This document shows positions 22,263 through 32,445 of a stretch of 64,000 nucleotides of DNA, one piece after another. Source of the DNA: Eulemur rufifrons (Eukaryota > Chordata > Mammalia > Primates > Lemuridae); contig NC_091002.1 in the NCBI RefSeq assembly GCF_041146395.1, positions 1,792,501 through 1,856,500 of the forward strand, given 5' to 3'. Positions within the stretch are counted from its first letter, which is position 1. Every line of letters begins with the position of its first letter. The position numbers and the translations under genes are program-made. The notes beneath the pieces were generated by a model, which saw only the letters and a list, made by a program, of their open reading frames with translations, did not search any database and was not told the DNA's origin.

Positions 22263-23455
22263 GCAAAATGAGCACATGTATCTCCTCTCTGGCTCACCTC
22301 TTTGTTGTGTGCAGGTTCCATGCAGGAATGGAGGAGAGAGCTCTGTGCTGCTGTTCAAGTCCTGCGGAAACGCAGGTGGGTTGGGATTATGAGGACAAGT
22401 TTGTATCAGTGTGCCATTGCTAATGGAGCCTTGTCCCTTGGCTTAGTTTAAGCAGCAACCTCCTATACTCAACGGCACTCATAGAAATGATCTTCTCAAA
22501 GTCAGAAATGGAAGTAGAGACCCAATACTTTGATTCAGCGTTGGTTAAAATGAAAAGAAACGCAGTCACTACTTAACTGGGTACACCTGGGACAGAAGAC
22601 TGAGATCACAATGAGCACTTTGCAGTTGCAAGTGTCTTGCTGGGAAGGTGAGCCTGTGTACATTCCATGGCCACGGGAGCCCGGGGCGCAGAGGGGCTTT
22701 CCTCAGACAGGAGGGGACGGTTCACCCTGAATTTTACAGAGGCCTTTTGTCCACATTTTCTGAGAGGGGCAGAAACTTCCTGAAGAAATAGTAACTACCA
22801 GTTCCTTCTGGATTTTCATTCACTGTTAAATACAGAATTCCTGCTACATCTCTCTAGAATGTCACCATCAGTCTCGAAGCATGTATATCATTGCACATCA
22901 AGCTATTAAATATGTTATTTGCACATTAAAGTACTAGGTATTTTCGTAGGAGATGTAGCTTGTTCACTTATGTTGCAAATAGACTCACCAGCCTCAAATC
23001 AATTGCTGCACCATGGTTTAAGCTCTTCTCAGAAAATCTCAGAGCCCTGCATCTAATAGTTTTTCTCCTTTCAAGCTGCAGATAATGTAAAATAATGCCT
23101 CTAGCGTACTCAAGTCCAAACATAATGCCTACCTAGTTTCTTTGACAGAGGGGACCTCTTGGCACTTTGGGGAGTTGTTTTTAGGCTATGGGACAGGAGA
23201 TTAAGCAGCTCAGTTGGGTGTAAGATAGCAACTGTACCCAGAACCCAAGCTCACCAACCAGAGGCAATGGGGCAGAGTCTGCCAGGGGGCCCAATGCGTT
23301 CACCACACACAGAGAGAAGGAAATGCCGGTTTTCTTTCAAGCAGAGACCAGCTCGAGCTGAGCCAGCTCAGCTTCTCTGCCTCACTGCTCACCGGGAAGG
23401 CAGCTCGGAACCTGCCTCATGACAAGAGCCTTTCTCAGTTGGCTCATTTGGTCGT
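22263..23455. other. Low-repeat block, possible conserved segment 22700-23140
   Basis: No repeat recognised. The middle part is AT-leaning with TTATTTGCA, TTAAATATG and CAATTGCTG strings, unlike its GC-richer flanks. The 87-codon frame at 23159 has no motif. Confidence 0.4.
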
Positions 23456-24010
23456 TATTTCATTTATTCACTCTCTTGGAAAATGTTCACTGAATGTCTG
23501 CCACATGTCGGGTGCTGTTTTGTATGTTAGGGAAATGGCAGTGAATATAGGAGACCAAAAATCTCTCTTCTGAAGGTGCTTGTTTTGAAATGGCAGGAAA
23601 AGGAAGCAGAAGGTCAACCAAACTGCAATGACTCTAATACACACAATAGTGATAAAAGCTATGAAGACAAACACACAGAGCCAGGGAGAGGGCTTGTCTT
23701 TTAGACAGGGAAGTCCACCTCTCCGGAAGATGACATTTGAGCAGGGCCAGGTATGAAGTGAGAGGGCAAGCCCTGAGGTCATCTGGGAGAAGAGCATTCC
23801 AGGCAGGGGGCACAGCAAGTGCAAAGGCCCTGCGGTGGGCGTGTGCCTGGAATATTAGAGGAGGAGCAAGGAGGCGGACATGCTGGAGTGCAGGGAATGG
23901 GATGAAGTCAAAGGTAGCCAGGGCCAAGGGGTTCAACGAACATCCCCAAGAGCTTCCTTTGAGCTATATATTGGGGGAAATGTTGGATGCACAGAGACCC
24001 CTCATCCCTG
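23456..24010 (-). repeat. L2 LINE, antisense, long
   Basis: Starts with the inverted 3' terminus ('cactgaatgtctgccacatg'). It continues with 'gatgacatttgagcagggcc', 'gcattccaggcagggggcac' and 'agcaagtgcaaaggccctgc', then 'gtagccagggccaag'. This is the ordered body of an inverted L2. Frames through it (118 codons minus, 113 plus) are decayed or chance. Confidence 0.75.
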
Positions 24011-24229
24011 TCACCTGGAAGCAGGAGCATTGGGTTTGGACCTCTGCTTCTTCCTTTATTAACTGTCATCAGGGCTGAGTGATTGGACCTTTCTGAGCCA
24101 GAGTTTCTTTGTATGAAATAGAGACCATCACAGCTACTTTTAACTGTGGGGCACAGTTTGCTTTCTTCATTCCTGAGGGAAAAGCTTCTCTTGCTCCTTA
24201 ACACTTGGTTCTAGTTCCCACACTCTGAG

Positions 24230-24560
24230 CTGGGAGGCAGCTGAGACATAAAATTACAAAACTAATATACAGAACTTCAGAATTTACAGAACTGTACACA
24301 TCTCGGCCGGGCGCAGTGGCTTACGCTGGTAATCCTAGCACTCTGGAGGCCGGGGCGGGAGGATCACTTGGGGTCGGGAGTTCAAGACCAGAACTGTACA
24401 CATCTCATTCAGTTCTTCCAGTAAACAGAGAGTGGTGTGTTATATATGTATCATTGGTAATTATTAGTTTCCTGTTTTACAAATGAGGAAACTGAGGCCC
24501 AGGGACTTGGCATGAGTTGCCAGGTGGTTCAGGGAAGAATTCAACCCAGCTATGTGGGAC
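24230..24560 (-). repeat. MIR SINE, antisense, interrupted by Alu fragment
   Basis: The right part after 24406 ('tcattcagttcttccagtaa', 'caaatgaggaaactgaggcc', 'gaattcaacccagc') is inverted MIR. The left part is its diverged tail. The Alu fragment at 24305-24388 and its duplicated target sit inside it. Confidence 0.6.
24305..24388 (+). mobile_element. Tailless Alu left-arm fragment with 18-bp target duplication
   Basis: 'ggccgggcgcagtggcttac' to 'gggagttcaagac' is the first 84 bases of an Alu, with strepsirrhine wording 'cctagcactctgg'. It stops inside the left arm with no A-tail. The flanks are an exact 18-bp direct repeat, 'cagaactgtacacatctc', at 24287-24304 and 24389-24406. It is therefore a complete insertion rather than a decayed longer Alu. 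Confidence 0.93.
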
Positions 24561-24874
24561 TCCAGAACCCAAGTATCTGGGCAGATTTTTCTCCTTCTGG
24601 TTTGTCACTTGAACTTGCCTTTCCCTTGCGCTGTAACCTCTGAACTCTGGCTCACTCCTGTCCCTGTGCCCGAGCCTTTGCTTTGCTTGTCAGCCTCCCC
24701 CATTAGGACTATGAAGTGCTTGAGGACAGGAGACGGTGTCAGCAGCCTTCACAGCCCATTGTACGGATTGGCTAACGCCGAGGGAGGTGGTGTGCTGCAA
24801 AGAGCACTGGGCTGGGAGGCTGGCACCTGCTGGCACCTTCTTAGCAGACATTACTCGTTTGCGGAGCAGCTGCA
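24561..24874. other. Low-repeat stretch, no gene seen
   Basis: GC-leaning. A 108-codon plus frame at 24552-24878 has no recognised domain; about 24600-24760 weakly resembles sense L2. Confidence 0.35.
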
Positions 24875-25230
24875 TTAGTCAGGAGAGGCTAGGCTGTGCC
24901 AAGGTGACAAATTAACCAGAAACCTCAGGGACTTGACACACTGGAGGTTTATTCCTCATTTGTGTCCCATGGCGGTGCTCTCCTGCAAGTGGTAATTTGG
25001 GGTCCCGGCTTCCTCCATCTTGGGACATCATTATCGTAAACACGTGGCTGCCAAGTTCACCTTGGAAGGGAAGGGGAAGGCAGAGCTTAGCAAGGAGGCC
25101 TGGTGAGGACCAGGGCTGAGTGGCTTACCCTCGCCCTGCCAGATTCCATGGGCCGTAACTCAGACCTACACTCTCCACCTAACTGCAAGCCAGGCTGGGA
25201 AGTGTGGGCCTGGTGTGTCCAGGAAAAGAA
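24875..25230. repeat. Ancient interspersed repeat, family not identified
   Basis: 'aggctaggctgtgccaaggt', 'aggtttattcctcatttgtg' and 'cttcctccatcttgggacat' share the layout of 11313-11660 and 41570-41870. Confidence 0.45.
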
Positions 25231-25430
25231 GTGACTGGTGGCGCCACACGCTTTCTATGCCACAGCCCCCACAGCTTTCAAATCTCACGTCTGGACCAGA
25301 GTCCAGCAAAGCTAGCTATCTTGTGGAGAGAACAGGGCAGGACTTCGCAGTTGGTGTTTCGGGACATATCATTGCTGGAATCCCTGAGGCAATTCCCTTT
25401 CCACTTTTGACACTTAATTTTTCCATTAAT

Positions 25431-25483
25431 GGGGTGGGGGGGCAAAAAAAAAAAAAAGAAAAGAAAAGGAAAAGGAAAAAAAG
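25431..25483 (+). mobile_element. 53-bp retroposition product: 13-nt body plus A-rich tail
   Basis: The insert is 'ggggtgggggggc' followed by about 40 nt of A-rich tail with interspersed G. It is flanked by an exact 15-bp direct repeat, 'aatttttccattaat', at 25416-25430 and 25484-25498. A target duplication around an A-tail is the signature of L1-driven insertion. Almost the whole source RNA was lost by 5' truncation, so the source cannot be named. Confidence 0.88.
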
Positions 25484-25779
25484 AATTTTTCCATTAATAA
25501 AATAGGAAAATAGGTGGTTGTTCCCAATCTGTGGGAGTCTTAGGATTCCAATGCCAGCCTAGGCCTGTTGTGGATGGAGTGAGTGTGGATGCTGTGAGTA
25601 CTAAGTAGAAACATATTTATTTTAAAACCTCACTGTTTTTGTTATAGATACTCTCAATTAACATAAACGTGAAACTATAATTTCTATCAGGTGAAGCTAT
25701 GTGAACTACTTTATATAGAAGGTCTTCATAACGAAAAATATCTGAAGCCACAGAATTAGCTTATTTCCATCAACACCGC

Positions 25780-26130
25780 GAGAGGCTCCCATATGCCAAA
25801 CACTGTGCTTAGTTAATGAACTAGAAAATGTAATCCCTTATCCCAAAGAACTCCAAGTTCAGTGGCATATATGTGTCTTGGTGGGAGGGACACACATGTA
25901 AACAGACAATTGTAAAACACTAGGGTAAGTCCTGTGATTGAGGAAAGCCCCTCCCCCATGGCAACACAAGAGGAAGGGTACCTATCGGAGTCTGGGGCTA
26001 TCAGAGAAGGCTTCCTGGAGAAGGTGGCATTTAAATTGAGACTTGAAGGTAAATAGGAGTTAGTCCAGCTAATAGGTGAAGGTTGAGTATTTCAAGATGA
26101 GAGAACAGGTAAAAACTTTGAGGCAAGAGT
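25780..26130 (-). repeat. L2 LINE, antisense
   Basis: 'tgccaaacactgtgcttagt', 'agaaggcttcctggagaagg' and 'tggcatttaaattgagactt' then 'gaaggtaaataggagttag' follow inverted L2. It is interrupted on the right by an L1. Confidence 0.75.
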
Positions 26131-26134
26131 GACT

Positions 26135-27092
26135 AAGGAGCACAGGCAACAAAAGAAAAAATAGATAAATTGGACTACATCAAAATGAAAAACTTTCATA
26201 CATCAAACACTGTCAATGGAGTGAAAAGACAGCCCCCAGAATGGAAGAAAATATTTGCAAATCATGTAACTGAGAAGGATCTAGTATCCAGAATATATAA
26301 AGAACTTCTAGAAGTCAACAACAAAAAAATAAACAACCCAGTTAAAAAATGGGCAAAGGACTTGAATAGACATTTTTCCAAAGAAAATATACAAATGACC
26401 AATAAGTACATGAAAAGATGTTCAACATCACTATCATCAGGGAAATCACAATGAGATACCACTTCCTACTCATTAGGATGGGCAGTATCAAAAAACCAGA
26501 AAATAACAAGCGTTGACGAGGATCAGAGAAACTGGAAGCTTTGTGCATTGCTGGTGGAAATGTCAAATGGTGTAGTCACGGTGGAAAACAATACCGCGCT
26601 TCCTCAAGAAATTAAAACTAGAATTATCCCATGTTGCAGCAATTCCACCTGTGCTGTGCACCGAAGGGGACCGAAAGCAAACCCGCAGGTGTGTGCTCAC
26701 CGTGTTCACAGCAGCGTCATCTACACTCGCCCAAAGGTGGGAGCAGCTCAGTGTCCCACAAATGGATGAGCACCATGTGGTCTGTCTATACATACAATGG
26801 AATATTATCCAGCCTTAAAAAGGAAGGAAATTCTGACACATGCTACAACGTGGATGAACCTTGAGGACATCACGCTAAGTGAAATAAGCCAGTCACCAAA
26901 GGACAAACACGGTATGACATCCCCAGAATGGGCAAAGCCATAGAGACAGAGAATAGTATGGGGGGTGCCAGGGGCTGGGGGAGGGGGAATGGGGAGCTAG
27001 TGTTTAATAGGGACAGAATTTCAGTTTGGGAAGATGAGAAAAGTTCTGGATAGGGAAGTTCTATGTTATGTATACATTACCACCACAACAGA
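26135..27092 (+). mobile_element. Old L1 LINE, sense, 5' truncated: end of ORF2 and 3' UTR
   Basis: 'gcacaggcaacaaaagaaaa' opens the L1 and 'aaattggactacatcaaaat' follows. The frame 26170-26454 encodes a recognisable ORF2 C-terminal segment ([35 protein letters not shown]) before stops accumulate. The 3' UTR includes 'tatacattaccaccacaaca' and a short A-run. A possible duplicated 'tgactaagg' flanks the insert in L2. Dead element. Confidence 0.85.
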
Positions 27093-27399
27093 AAAAAGTG
27101 CTGGGAAGAGCAGAATGACTAAGGCTTCAGGGAGGGCGGAGCACTTGGCTGGGAAGCAGGACTAGGGGAGTAGCCTCTGGCTCTGGGGGCTCTGGGACTG
27201 GCTCTGCCTCCCACTAGCTCCTGCTGAGGGATCAGGGAGGCCTGGCCTGGCCTCGGGTCTCAAAGGCATTTCTGAAATGCCTCACTCGGGAGGGCACCGC
27301 TTCCTGCCACGGTGACATGGGGGCTGGTCTGGGGACCCATCCCGGCTAACTGACCTCTCTGGCTGGCCCGCTCTGGTGCCAGGCGTCATCTGGAACCTC
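27093..27399. other. GC-rich low-repeat stretch
   Basis: No frame above 60 codons and no repeat recognised. Confidence 0.4.
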
Positions 27400-27720
27400 T
27401 AAAAAGTTCATTTCCCACAAAGGCAGAGGCTGTGACATTCAGGGTCTGCCCCTTAATGGGAAACCAAACTGCCCTTTAAAAAAATAATTAATTCAAATAA
27501 GTCCCCCGGATCACAGATCATTAACAGACGCGTTCCCAAAATGTCCAAATAATTGCAACTTCGGGGGGCTTCTGAAAACCTCTCTATTGTAAATGAATGA
27601 AATGCTTGGGATGAAAGGCGGGAAAAGCTCCAATAAAGATTCCAGCTTCACGTGTGAACTGGATCTTTTTCTTTTAAGCATAGAAGAGGTGTCTCGTAGG
27701 AATTCTGTTTCATTTTCCTT
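27400..27720. promoter_or_regulatory. Candidate conserved non-coding element
   Basis: Repeat-free, with 'aaaataattaattcaaataa', 'cagatcattaacagacgcg' and 'gtccaaataattgcaac' in close succession. These are TAAT-core sites as found in developmental enhancers. No open frame fits. Confidence 0.35.
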
Positions 27721-28369
27721 TTCGTATCTTCTTGCTTCAGAGGGGGTGGCAAGAGGTTAAAACCCCGCAAGAGAGGGTTTTTGACCTGGTGATTTGGCAG
27801 TCTGTTGGGAACAGAAAGACACCAGGACTCTGTAGGTGTGTGTGGCGGGGCTTGGCCTGGGCGACCGAGGGCCAGGGTGACCAAGGGCCTGAGAGCGAAG
27901 TGTGGAGGGGAGCATCTCACCCCGCACCGACTGTGCGGGGCCAGCCCTCCGCGACGGTGTCCTCGCCTCCGGACGAGCTGTCTGCAGATGTCTCTGTTTC
28001 CTGGCAAGAAACGCTGGAGCCAGAACATGCTGGAGTTCAATGCTGGACGCGAAGCTCCTTTCTTCACTTCCCAAACTTACGCTGTGGTGACCAGGACCCC
28101 CGGCCCAGGAATGCCTCTGGCTGAGGACTGGGGCTCTCTGGGAGGTTTTGCTGTTTCTCATCCCTCCATCCCAGCCCCTCCCTCCAGAATAGCCAGTGCA
28201 CCTTTAACCCATTTCTTTAAAACCAGAGATGATATTTCAGCTTCAGAGGGAGAGGCAAAGTCGGGGGCCTTTATGAATCTGTGACCCCTGAGCCTTTGAG
28301 AGGCACACACCAGCTCTCCCCTCCTCCCAGCTGCTGCCACCCCAGCCCCCTTCAAAGGCCGGCTGGGTG
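27721..28369. other. Low-repeat block with overlapping chance frames
   Basis: Frames of 130-159 codons occur on both strands over 27648-28284. No domain, no splice-flanked consistent frame and no codon-like periodicity stand out. Confidence 0.35.
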
Positions 28370-28945
28370 CCACACAGCAATTTCCGCCGCCTAATCCGAC
28401 AGTGACAGTTCACCAGGGCCCTTCTCTCTCTCTGTCTGTTCTCCGTGCGGGGCCTTCTCGACTTTAAGGCTGATAGGCTCTTGTCACAAAGTCTGGCTGG
28501 AATAGGCTGAAGAGAGACAGAAACTGATAAATTTTCTTTTGATCTTGGAGCTGCAAAGCAACTCAGAAAAAATAAATCACAACAGTGGGCCCACTGGGGT
28601 CGGTAGAGCCGGGACAGAAAAGATTCCTCCTGGAGCTCGGGTCCCTCATCCGCCTGGCACGTGACATATCCGAAGGAGGGGTGGCGGCTGGGGAGGGATC
28701 CCCTGCTCAGAGCAAGGCAAGGAACCTAATTAGGTGAAAATCATTTAAATGGTTTTCAAGGCATCGCTTGATTTAAGGCATTTATCACCACCTAACGCAT
28801 AATTAACAGCAGGACAAACGACTGAACAAAGGCTCTCTTCTACTCAGAGGGATTATGTTAATTTTCATTAATCTTATATATTACCATCTCTCTCCGAATG
28901 AATGTTATCTTAAAGGCCCAAATGCCTCCTTTGATCTTGGGGAAA
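28370..28945. promoter_or_regulatory. Candidate conserved non-coding element cluster
   Basis: Repeat-free for nearly 600 bp. It holds two TCF/LEF-like sites ('ttttgatcttgg', 'cctttgatcttg'), an 'acctaattaggtg' palindromic homeodomain-type site, 'cgcataattaacag' and 'ttaattttcattaatc'. Combined Wnt-effector-like and homeodomain-like sites suggest an enhancer; inferred from motifs only. Confidence 0.4.
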
Positions 28946-28949
28946 AGAA

Positions 28950-28979
28950 AAGAGAGAGAGAGAGAGAGAGAGAGAGAAG
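28950..28979. repeat. (GA)n microsatellite
   Basis: About 14 uninterrupted GA units ('agagagagagagagagagag'), directly right of the enhancer-like block. Confidence 0.95.
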
Positions 28980-29051
28980 AAAATTGTAACCTGTGTTTGT
29001 TTCAAAAAGACATTTTAACAGTGGGCTCGAAGGACAGGATCAGAAGTTGTT

Positions 29052-29125
29052 GGTGCTGGAGAGTGAGTTAATCCCACCACGGAAGGAAGGTGCTGGAGAG
29101 TGAGTTAATCCCGCCACGGAAGGCA
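29052..29125. repeat. 37-bp tandem duplication
   Basis: Two adjacent copies starting 'ggtgctggagagtgagttaa' at 29052 and 29089. The copies differ clearly at one inner base ('cccaccac' against 'cccgccac') and at the very end. Confidence 0.9.
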
Positions 29126-29129
29126 GGAG

Positions 29130-29689
29130 ACTTGGTGGAGAGGGCTGAGATGCTGCCCTGTGCTGACAACACAAGCGGATCCGGAGGGCTGGGTTGTTTG
29201 AGGTCGTGTGTAGTTTGGTGGGTTATTAGCGTTCTAATAAAACATACTCAGATTCCGTGATAACCTTCCACGATTCCCTTATACTCTGTTGTAATTTGAC
29301 ACATCTGCCACCCTTGTTGTCCTAGCCCAGAGGGTCTCCTACCATAATTTTACTTAAAAAAATCAGTTAAGACCAAGCCACTAACTGGTAATAGCAACTG
29401 GCTCAACATTAACGAAAACCACACACTTCCTGTGCTGTTAGTGTGCCAGCTGCCCGACCTGTATTTGTCACTGAATCCCTACCAGTCCTTACCAAGGTCA
29501 TGGCCTGTCTTTCTTGACCGCTGAGCTGCACTCGGGCCTGCGTGGTCAAGAAGCTCACTGCAGTCGTCTGCCTGGGCTCTGTCCAGCGGGGCCCCAACTT
29601 GGGGTGTGATCTTGGGCAAGTATCTTTGCTCCTGAGGCCTCTCTTCACTATAGCTTCCGGAATGTTGGTCTCAGTGCTGCACTAACAGC
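29130..29689. other. Low-repeat stretch, no gene seen
   Basis: No recognised repeat; the 79-codon minus frame at 29648-29409 has no motif. Confidence 0.4.
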
Positions 29690-29845
29690 TTAGTTTATGC
29701 AACACTTTGTTGGGGGGTGCGTGCTGTTATTTTCCCATTTTACAGATGAGGAAACCGAGGCCCTGCCCGGGGTCACGCAGTTGTGAACTGTAGAGCAAGG
29801 ATTTGAGCCCAGGTCAGCAGATCTCTGGGCCCTTCTTAAACTATG
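29690..29845 (-). repeat. MIR SINE, antisense
   Basis: 'tcccattttacagatgagga', 'aaccgaggccctgcccgggg' and 'gatttgagcccaggtcagca' are inverted MIR. Confidence 0.75.
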
Positions 29846-29929
29846 TGCTGTGTTGACTCATAAACTCAAACAAGAGGCCTTTCTAGCTTTCAAAAGATCA
29901 GATTCCGCACAAGGGGTTCTTGTGTTAGA

Positions 29930-30215
29930 ACCATTCAGCGTCTTAACTGTGGTGGTGGAAACACAGCCCTGCACAGATGAGGAAATTGTATAGAATTTAA
30001 TACACACACAAATGTACAAATAAAACTGGGGAGATCTTAATAAGATTGGGATATTGAATCAGCGCCAATATTGGTCACGATAGAGCTCTGTACAGCGCCC
30101 CCATGGGCACACACGAGCAAACGATACAAGGGGTCTTTCTGCATTATTTCTTACAACTTCACATGAATCCACAATGATCTCCATAAAAATATCAGTTAAA
30201 AAAAACAGAAACAAA
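29930..30215 (+). repeat. Old L1 LINE 3' UTR, sense
   Basis: 'ggtctttctgcattatttct', 'tacaacttcacatgaatcca' and 'caatgatctccataaaaata' are an old L1 3' end in sense. No ORF2 adjoins. Confidence 0.6.
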
Positions 30216-30324
30216 TTTTAAAAATTATAGGATTCCGTCTACAAACACATTAAGTAGCATCATTGTGTATACATGGAATGTTCGGAATAAATGAATTTAA
30301 AGACCTGGCTCTTGCCCTAGAGGA

Positions 30325-30435
30325 ATGCACTGAATTAATAATAGTAATACTAGTAATAATTAAAAAATTCCTCATAGAACAATGTACTGAATTAATAATT
30401 AATAATGGTAATAAAAATAATAATAGTAACAAAAA
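30325..30435. repeat. TAA-rich low-complexity tract with internal duplication
   Basis: The segment after 'gcactgaattaataatagta' recurs about 60 bp later as 'gtactgaattaataattaat', within a TAATAA-rich tract. Confidence 0.75.
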
Positions 30436-30650
30436 GTAACTACCATTTATTAAGTGCCTATGTGTCAGGCACAGTACACAAGCACTGTATTAATCTCTGC
30501 AGCAATCTGTTCATCACTTCTTTACAGTGAAAGAGGCTGAGCAACAGAGAGGTTAATGAACTTGCCCAAGGTCACCCAGCATGTGAGCAGTAATGGTGGT
30601 GGCCAGTACGGGTTTTGAACCAAGCCGAACCCTGGATCCCACTCTGCCAT
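30436..30650 (-). repeat. MIR SINE, antisense
   Basis: 'accatttattaagtgcctat', 'gaggttaatgaacttgccca' and 'aggtcacccagcatgtgagc' are inverted MIR, nearly complete. Confidence 0.8.
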
Positions 30651-30654
30651 ACGC

Positions 30655-31395
30655 TCTTCAGCTGAGCGGGGCTGTGCCAGCACTTGCCATAAAACCGTCT
30701 CATCCAACCCTGGCACGGTTTGGTGAGGCCTCACTTGCGGGCCAGCAGACCAGGCAAAGAGCAGCAAGAGGCTGGAACCCAGCTGCCTCTTCCTACAGGA
30801 GGAGACGGCGCCCGGCGCCCGGAGTGCAGGTCTCCCAGCCCTATGGGCAGCAGGATATGCCTCAGAGCAGGGGTGTCAGGTCAGCCTGCGGTGGGGGCAG
30901 GGCGGGCAGGACCCAGATAAGGGGTTTCAAGAGCTGGGAGCAGGGGGCGAGTGGAGCCCGGAGCTGTTTACTCAGCTTTAGGGGAGAGATTTCGTCCGGG
31001 CCCTGCGTGATGATAAGACTCTCTGTTTTCAAACCAAACACGGCCCTTCCTTGGAGGACTGGGAAATCAGGGGGAAAGATACTGCGCGTCTCTCGTGTGG
31101 ATCTTTCCGGCCACATCACCAACCAAACATCTCACTGGACTCTCAGGGGAAAGTTGAAATGAACGCCCGGCGAGATTCAGACCGCTGCGGTAACTTCAAA
31201 GACTGGCCATCCCAGGAATTTTCAGAGCCTGTGACGGTCCTTTAAAGAAGATGCCTGGACGCACACTGCTGCCCGCGCCCATGGGCCCTGACCCTGACCG
31301 AATGCCCCACAGGGGTGCAGAAGGCCTGCGGGCGGGGCCGGCTCTAATGCAGCCCTGGGATGCAGGGCCGAGAGGAAGCCCCAGGCGTGCCGGCG
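30655..31395. other. GC-rich low-repeat stretch
   Basis: No repeat family recognised; CpG groups near 30800-30830 and 31260-31400. The 189-codon plus frame (30593-31162) begins inside the MIR and has no recognised domain, so it is unlikely to be a gene. Confidence 0.4.
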
Positions 31396-31399
31396 CCAG

Positions 31400-31590
31400 G
31401 CCCTAGGAACTTTCCGTACGTTCTCTCACTTTAAGACTCATAACAGCCCTGGGGGGGAAGAAGTCTCCCCCCTTGTCACAAATTCAGAACAAAAGGGGAA
31501 GAGGTAAGAAGGGTCTCATTCAAGGTCACCCGGCTGGGAAGTGGTAGATCTGGGATTTGTTCGACTCCAAAGCACAGAGTTGTATTGGCC
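31400..31590 (-). repeat. MIR SINE, antisense, diverged
   Basis: 'ccgtacgttctctcacttta', 'tcattcaaggtcacccggct' and 'gggaagtggtagatctggga' follow inverted MIR. Confidence 0.6.
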
Positions 31591-31603
31591 TGGGTGGTCA
31601 CAG

Positions 31604-31636
31604 ACCATGACGATGACGATGACGATGACGATGACT
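31604..31636. repeat. (GACGAT)n microsatellite
   Basis: 'gacgatgacgatgacgatga' continues for about five hexamers. It contributes the MTMTMT stretch of a chance 210-codon frame. Confidence 0.9.
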
Positions 31637-31699
31637 CCTACTGCTACTTATTACGATGATGTGTGGCAGCTAGTATTTTCTGCAGATGGCTGCAATGGT

Positions 31700-32185
31700 A
31701 TCTCCTGTTCCACAGGTTCTTCTTATAATGTGGCTTCGACGCCCTGCCACAGAGTGGCGGGGTCTGTACTCCCTCCCTTTGAACCTGGGCAGGCTCGTGA
31801 CTGTGGCAGAGGCCATACTATGACTTTCGAGGAGAGATTAGCTGATAAAATGCTGCGGACGTCTGCCTTGCTCCCTCGGTTTGTGCTCACTTGGACCTGC
31901 CACCGTGCTGTCGGGGAGCCCAATCCAGCCCACACGGACAGGCCACGTGTTCCGACCCACAGCCCAGGTGAGGGCCCAGCTGACAGGCAGCATCAACTGC
32001 CAACCATGGTAGTGAAGACACCTGAGAATGACCCCCAGCCGCTGTGGAGCCCCCAACCAGCTGAGTCTCCCAGCCGAGTCCCAGATGTTGGGGAACAGAC
32101 AAACCCGCCCAGACTCCTGACCCACAGGACCATGAGTGTAATAAAATGGTTGTGCAATGCCTCTACATTTTAGGGTTCATTTGTT
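31700..32185 (+). repeat. Ancient LTR-like repeat, sense (family A)
   Basis: 'gaacctgggcaggctcgtga', 'ctgacaggcagcatcaactg', 'gacccacaggaccatgagtg' and 'taataaaatggttgtgcaat' give the order shared with 14590-15035 and 41885-42340, with a polyadenylation signal near the right end. Most of the 210-codon plus frame (31541-32173) lies in this repeat and is not a gene. Confidence 0.6.
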
Positions 32186-32214
32186 ACTCAGCAACGGTAG
32201 GTGCAGTAAATCCA

Positions 32215-32310
32215 ACCACCACTGTAATAACAGCTAACATTTACTGAGCACCTGCTGCGTGCTCAGCACTGTTAAGAGTTTATAAGAGGTAGAGGGACGT
32301 TAGGCAAGCG
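32215..32310 (-). repeat. MIR SINE tail fragment, antisense
   Basis: 'agctaacatttactgagcac' and 'ctgctgcgtgctcagcactg' are an inverted MIR-type tail. Confidence 0.55.
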
Positions 32311-32317
32311 ATCCAGT

Positions 32318-32445
32318 GATTCACAATCCTGGAGAGATTAAAAATGTAGGTGTCCGGGCCCCGTGCAGACCTGCGGAGTCAGCACCGCACGCTGCATCCC
32401 AGTGGCCATGAGCTCGCTGGCGCAGGTGGGGTGACCAGGCCCAGG
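32318..32445. repeat. MER5-like DNA transposon fragment
   Basis: 'gtgattcacaatcctggaga' with 'ccgggccccgtgcagacctg' and 'gagtcagcaccgcac' resembles a diverged MER5-type element. No terminal inverted repeats remain. Confidence 0.4.

Noticed and set aside
26135..27130. 'tgactaagg' on both sides of the sense L1 as a certain target duplication
   Set aside because: Only nine bases match, and extra non-A sequence lies between the A-run and the right copy, so it is noted as possible only.
27648..28284. Cluster of 130-159 codon frames on both strands
   Set aside because: Mutual overlap on opposite strands in single-copy sequence; no protein family recognised.
31541..32173. 210-codon forward frame
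   Set aside because: It is made of a MIR remnant, a GACGAT microsatellite and an old LTR-like repeat, with no domain.
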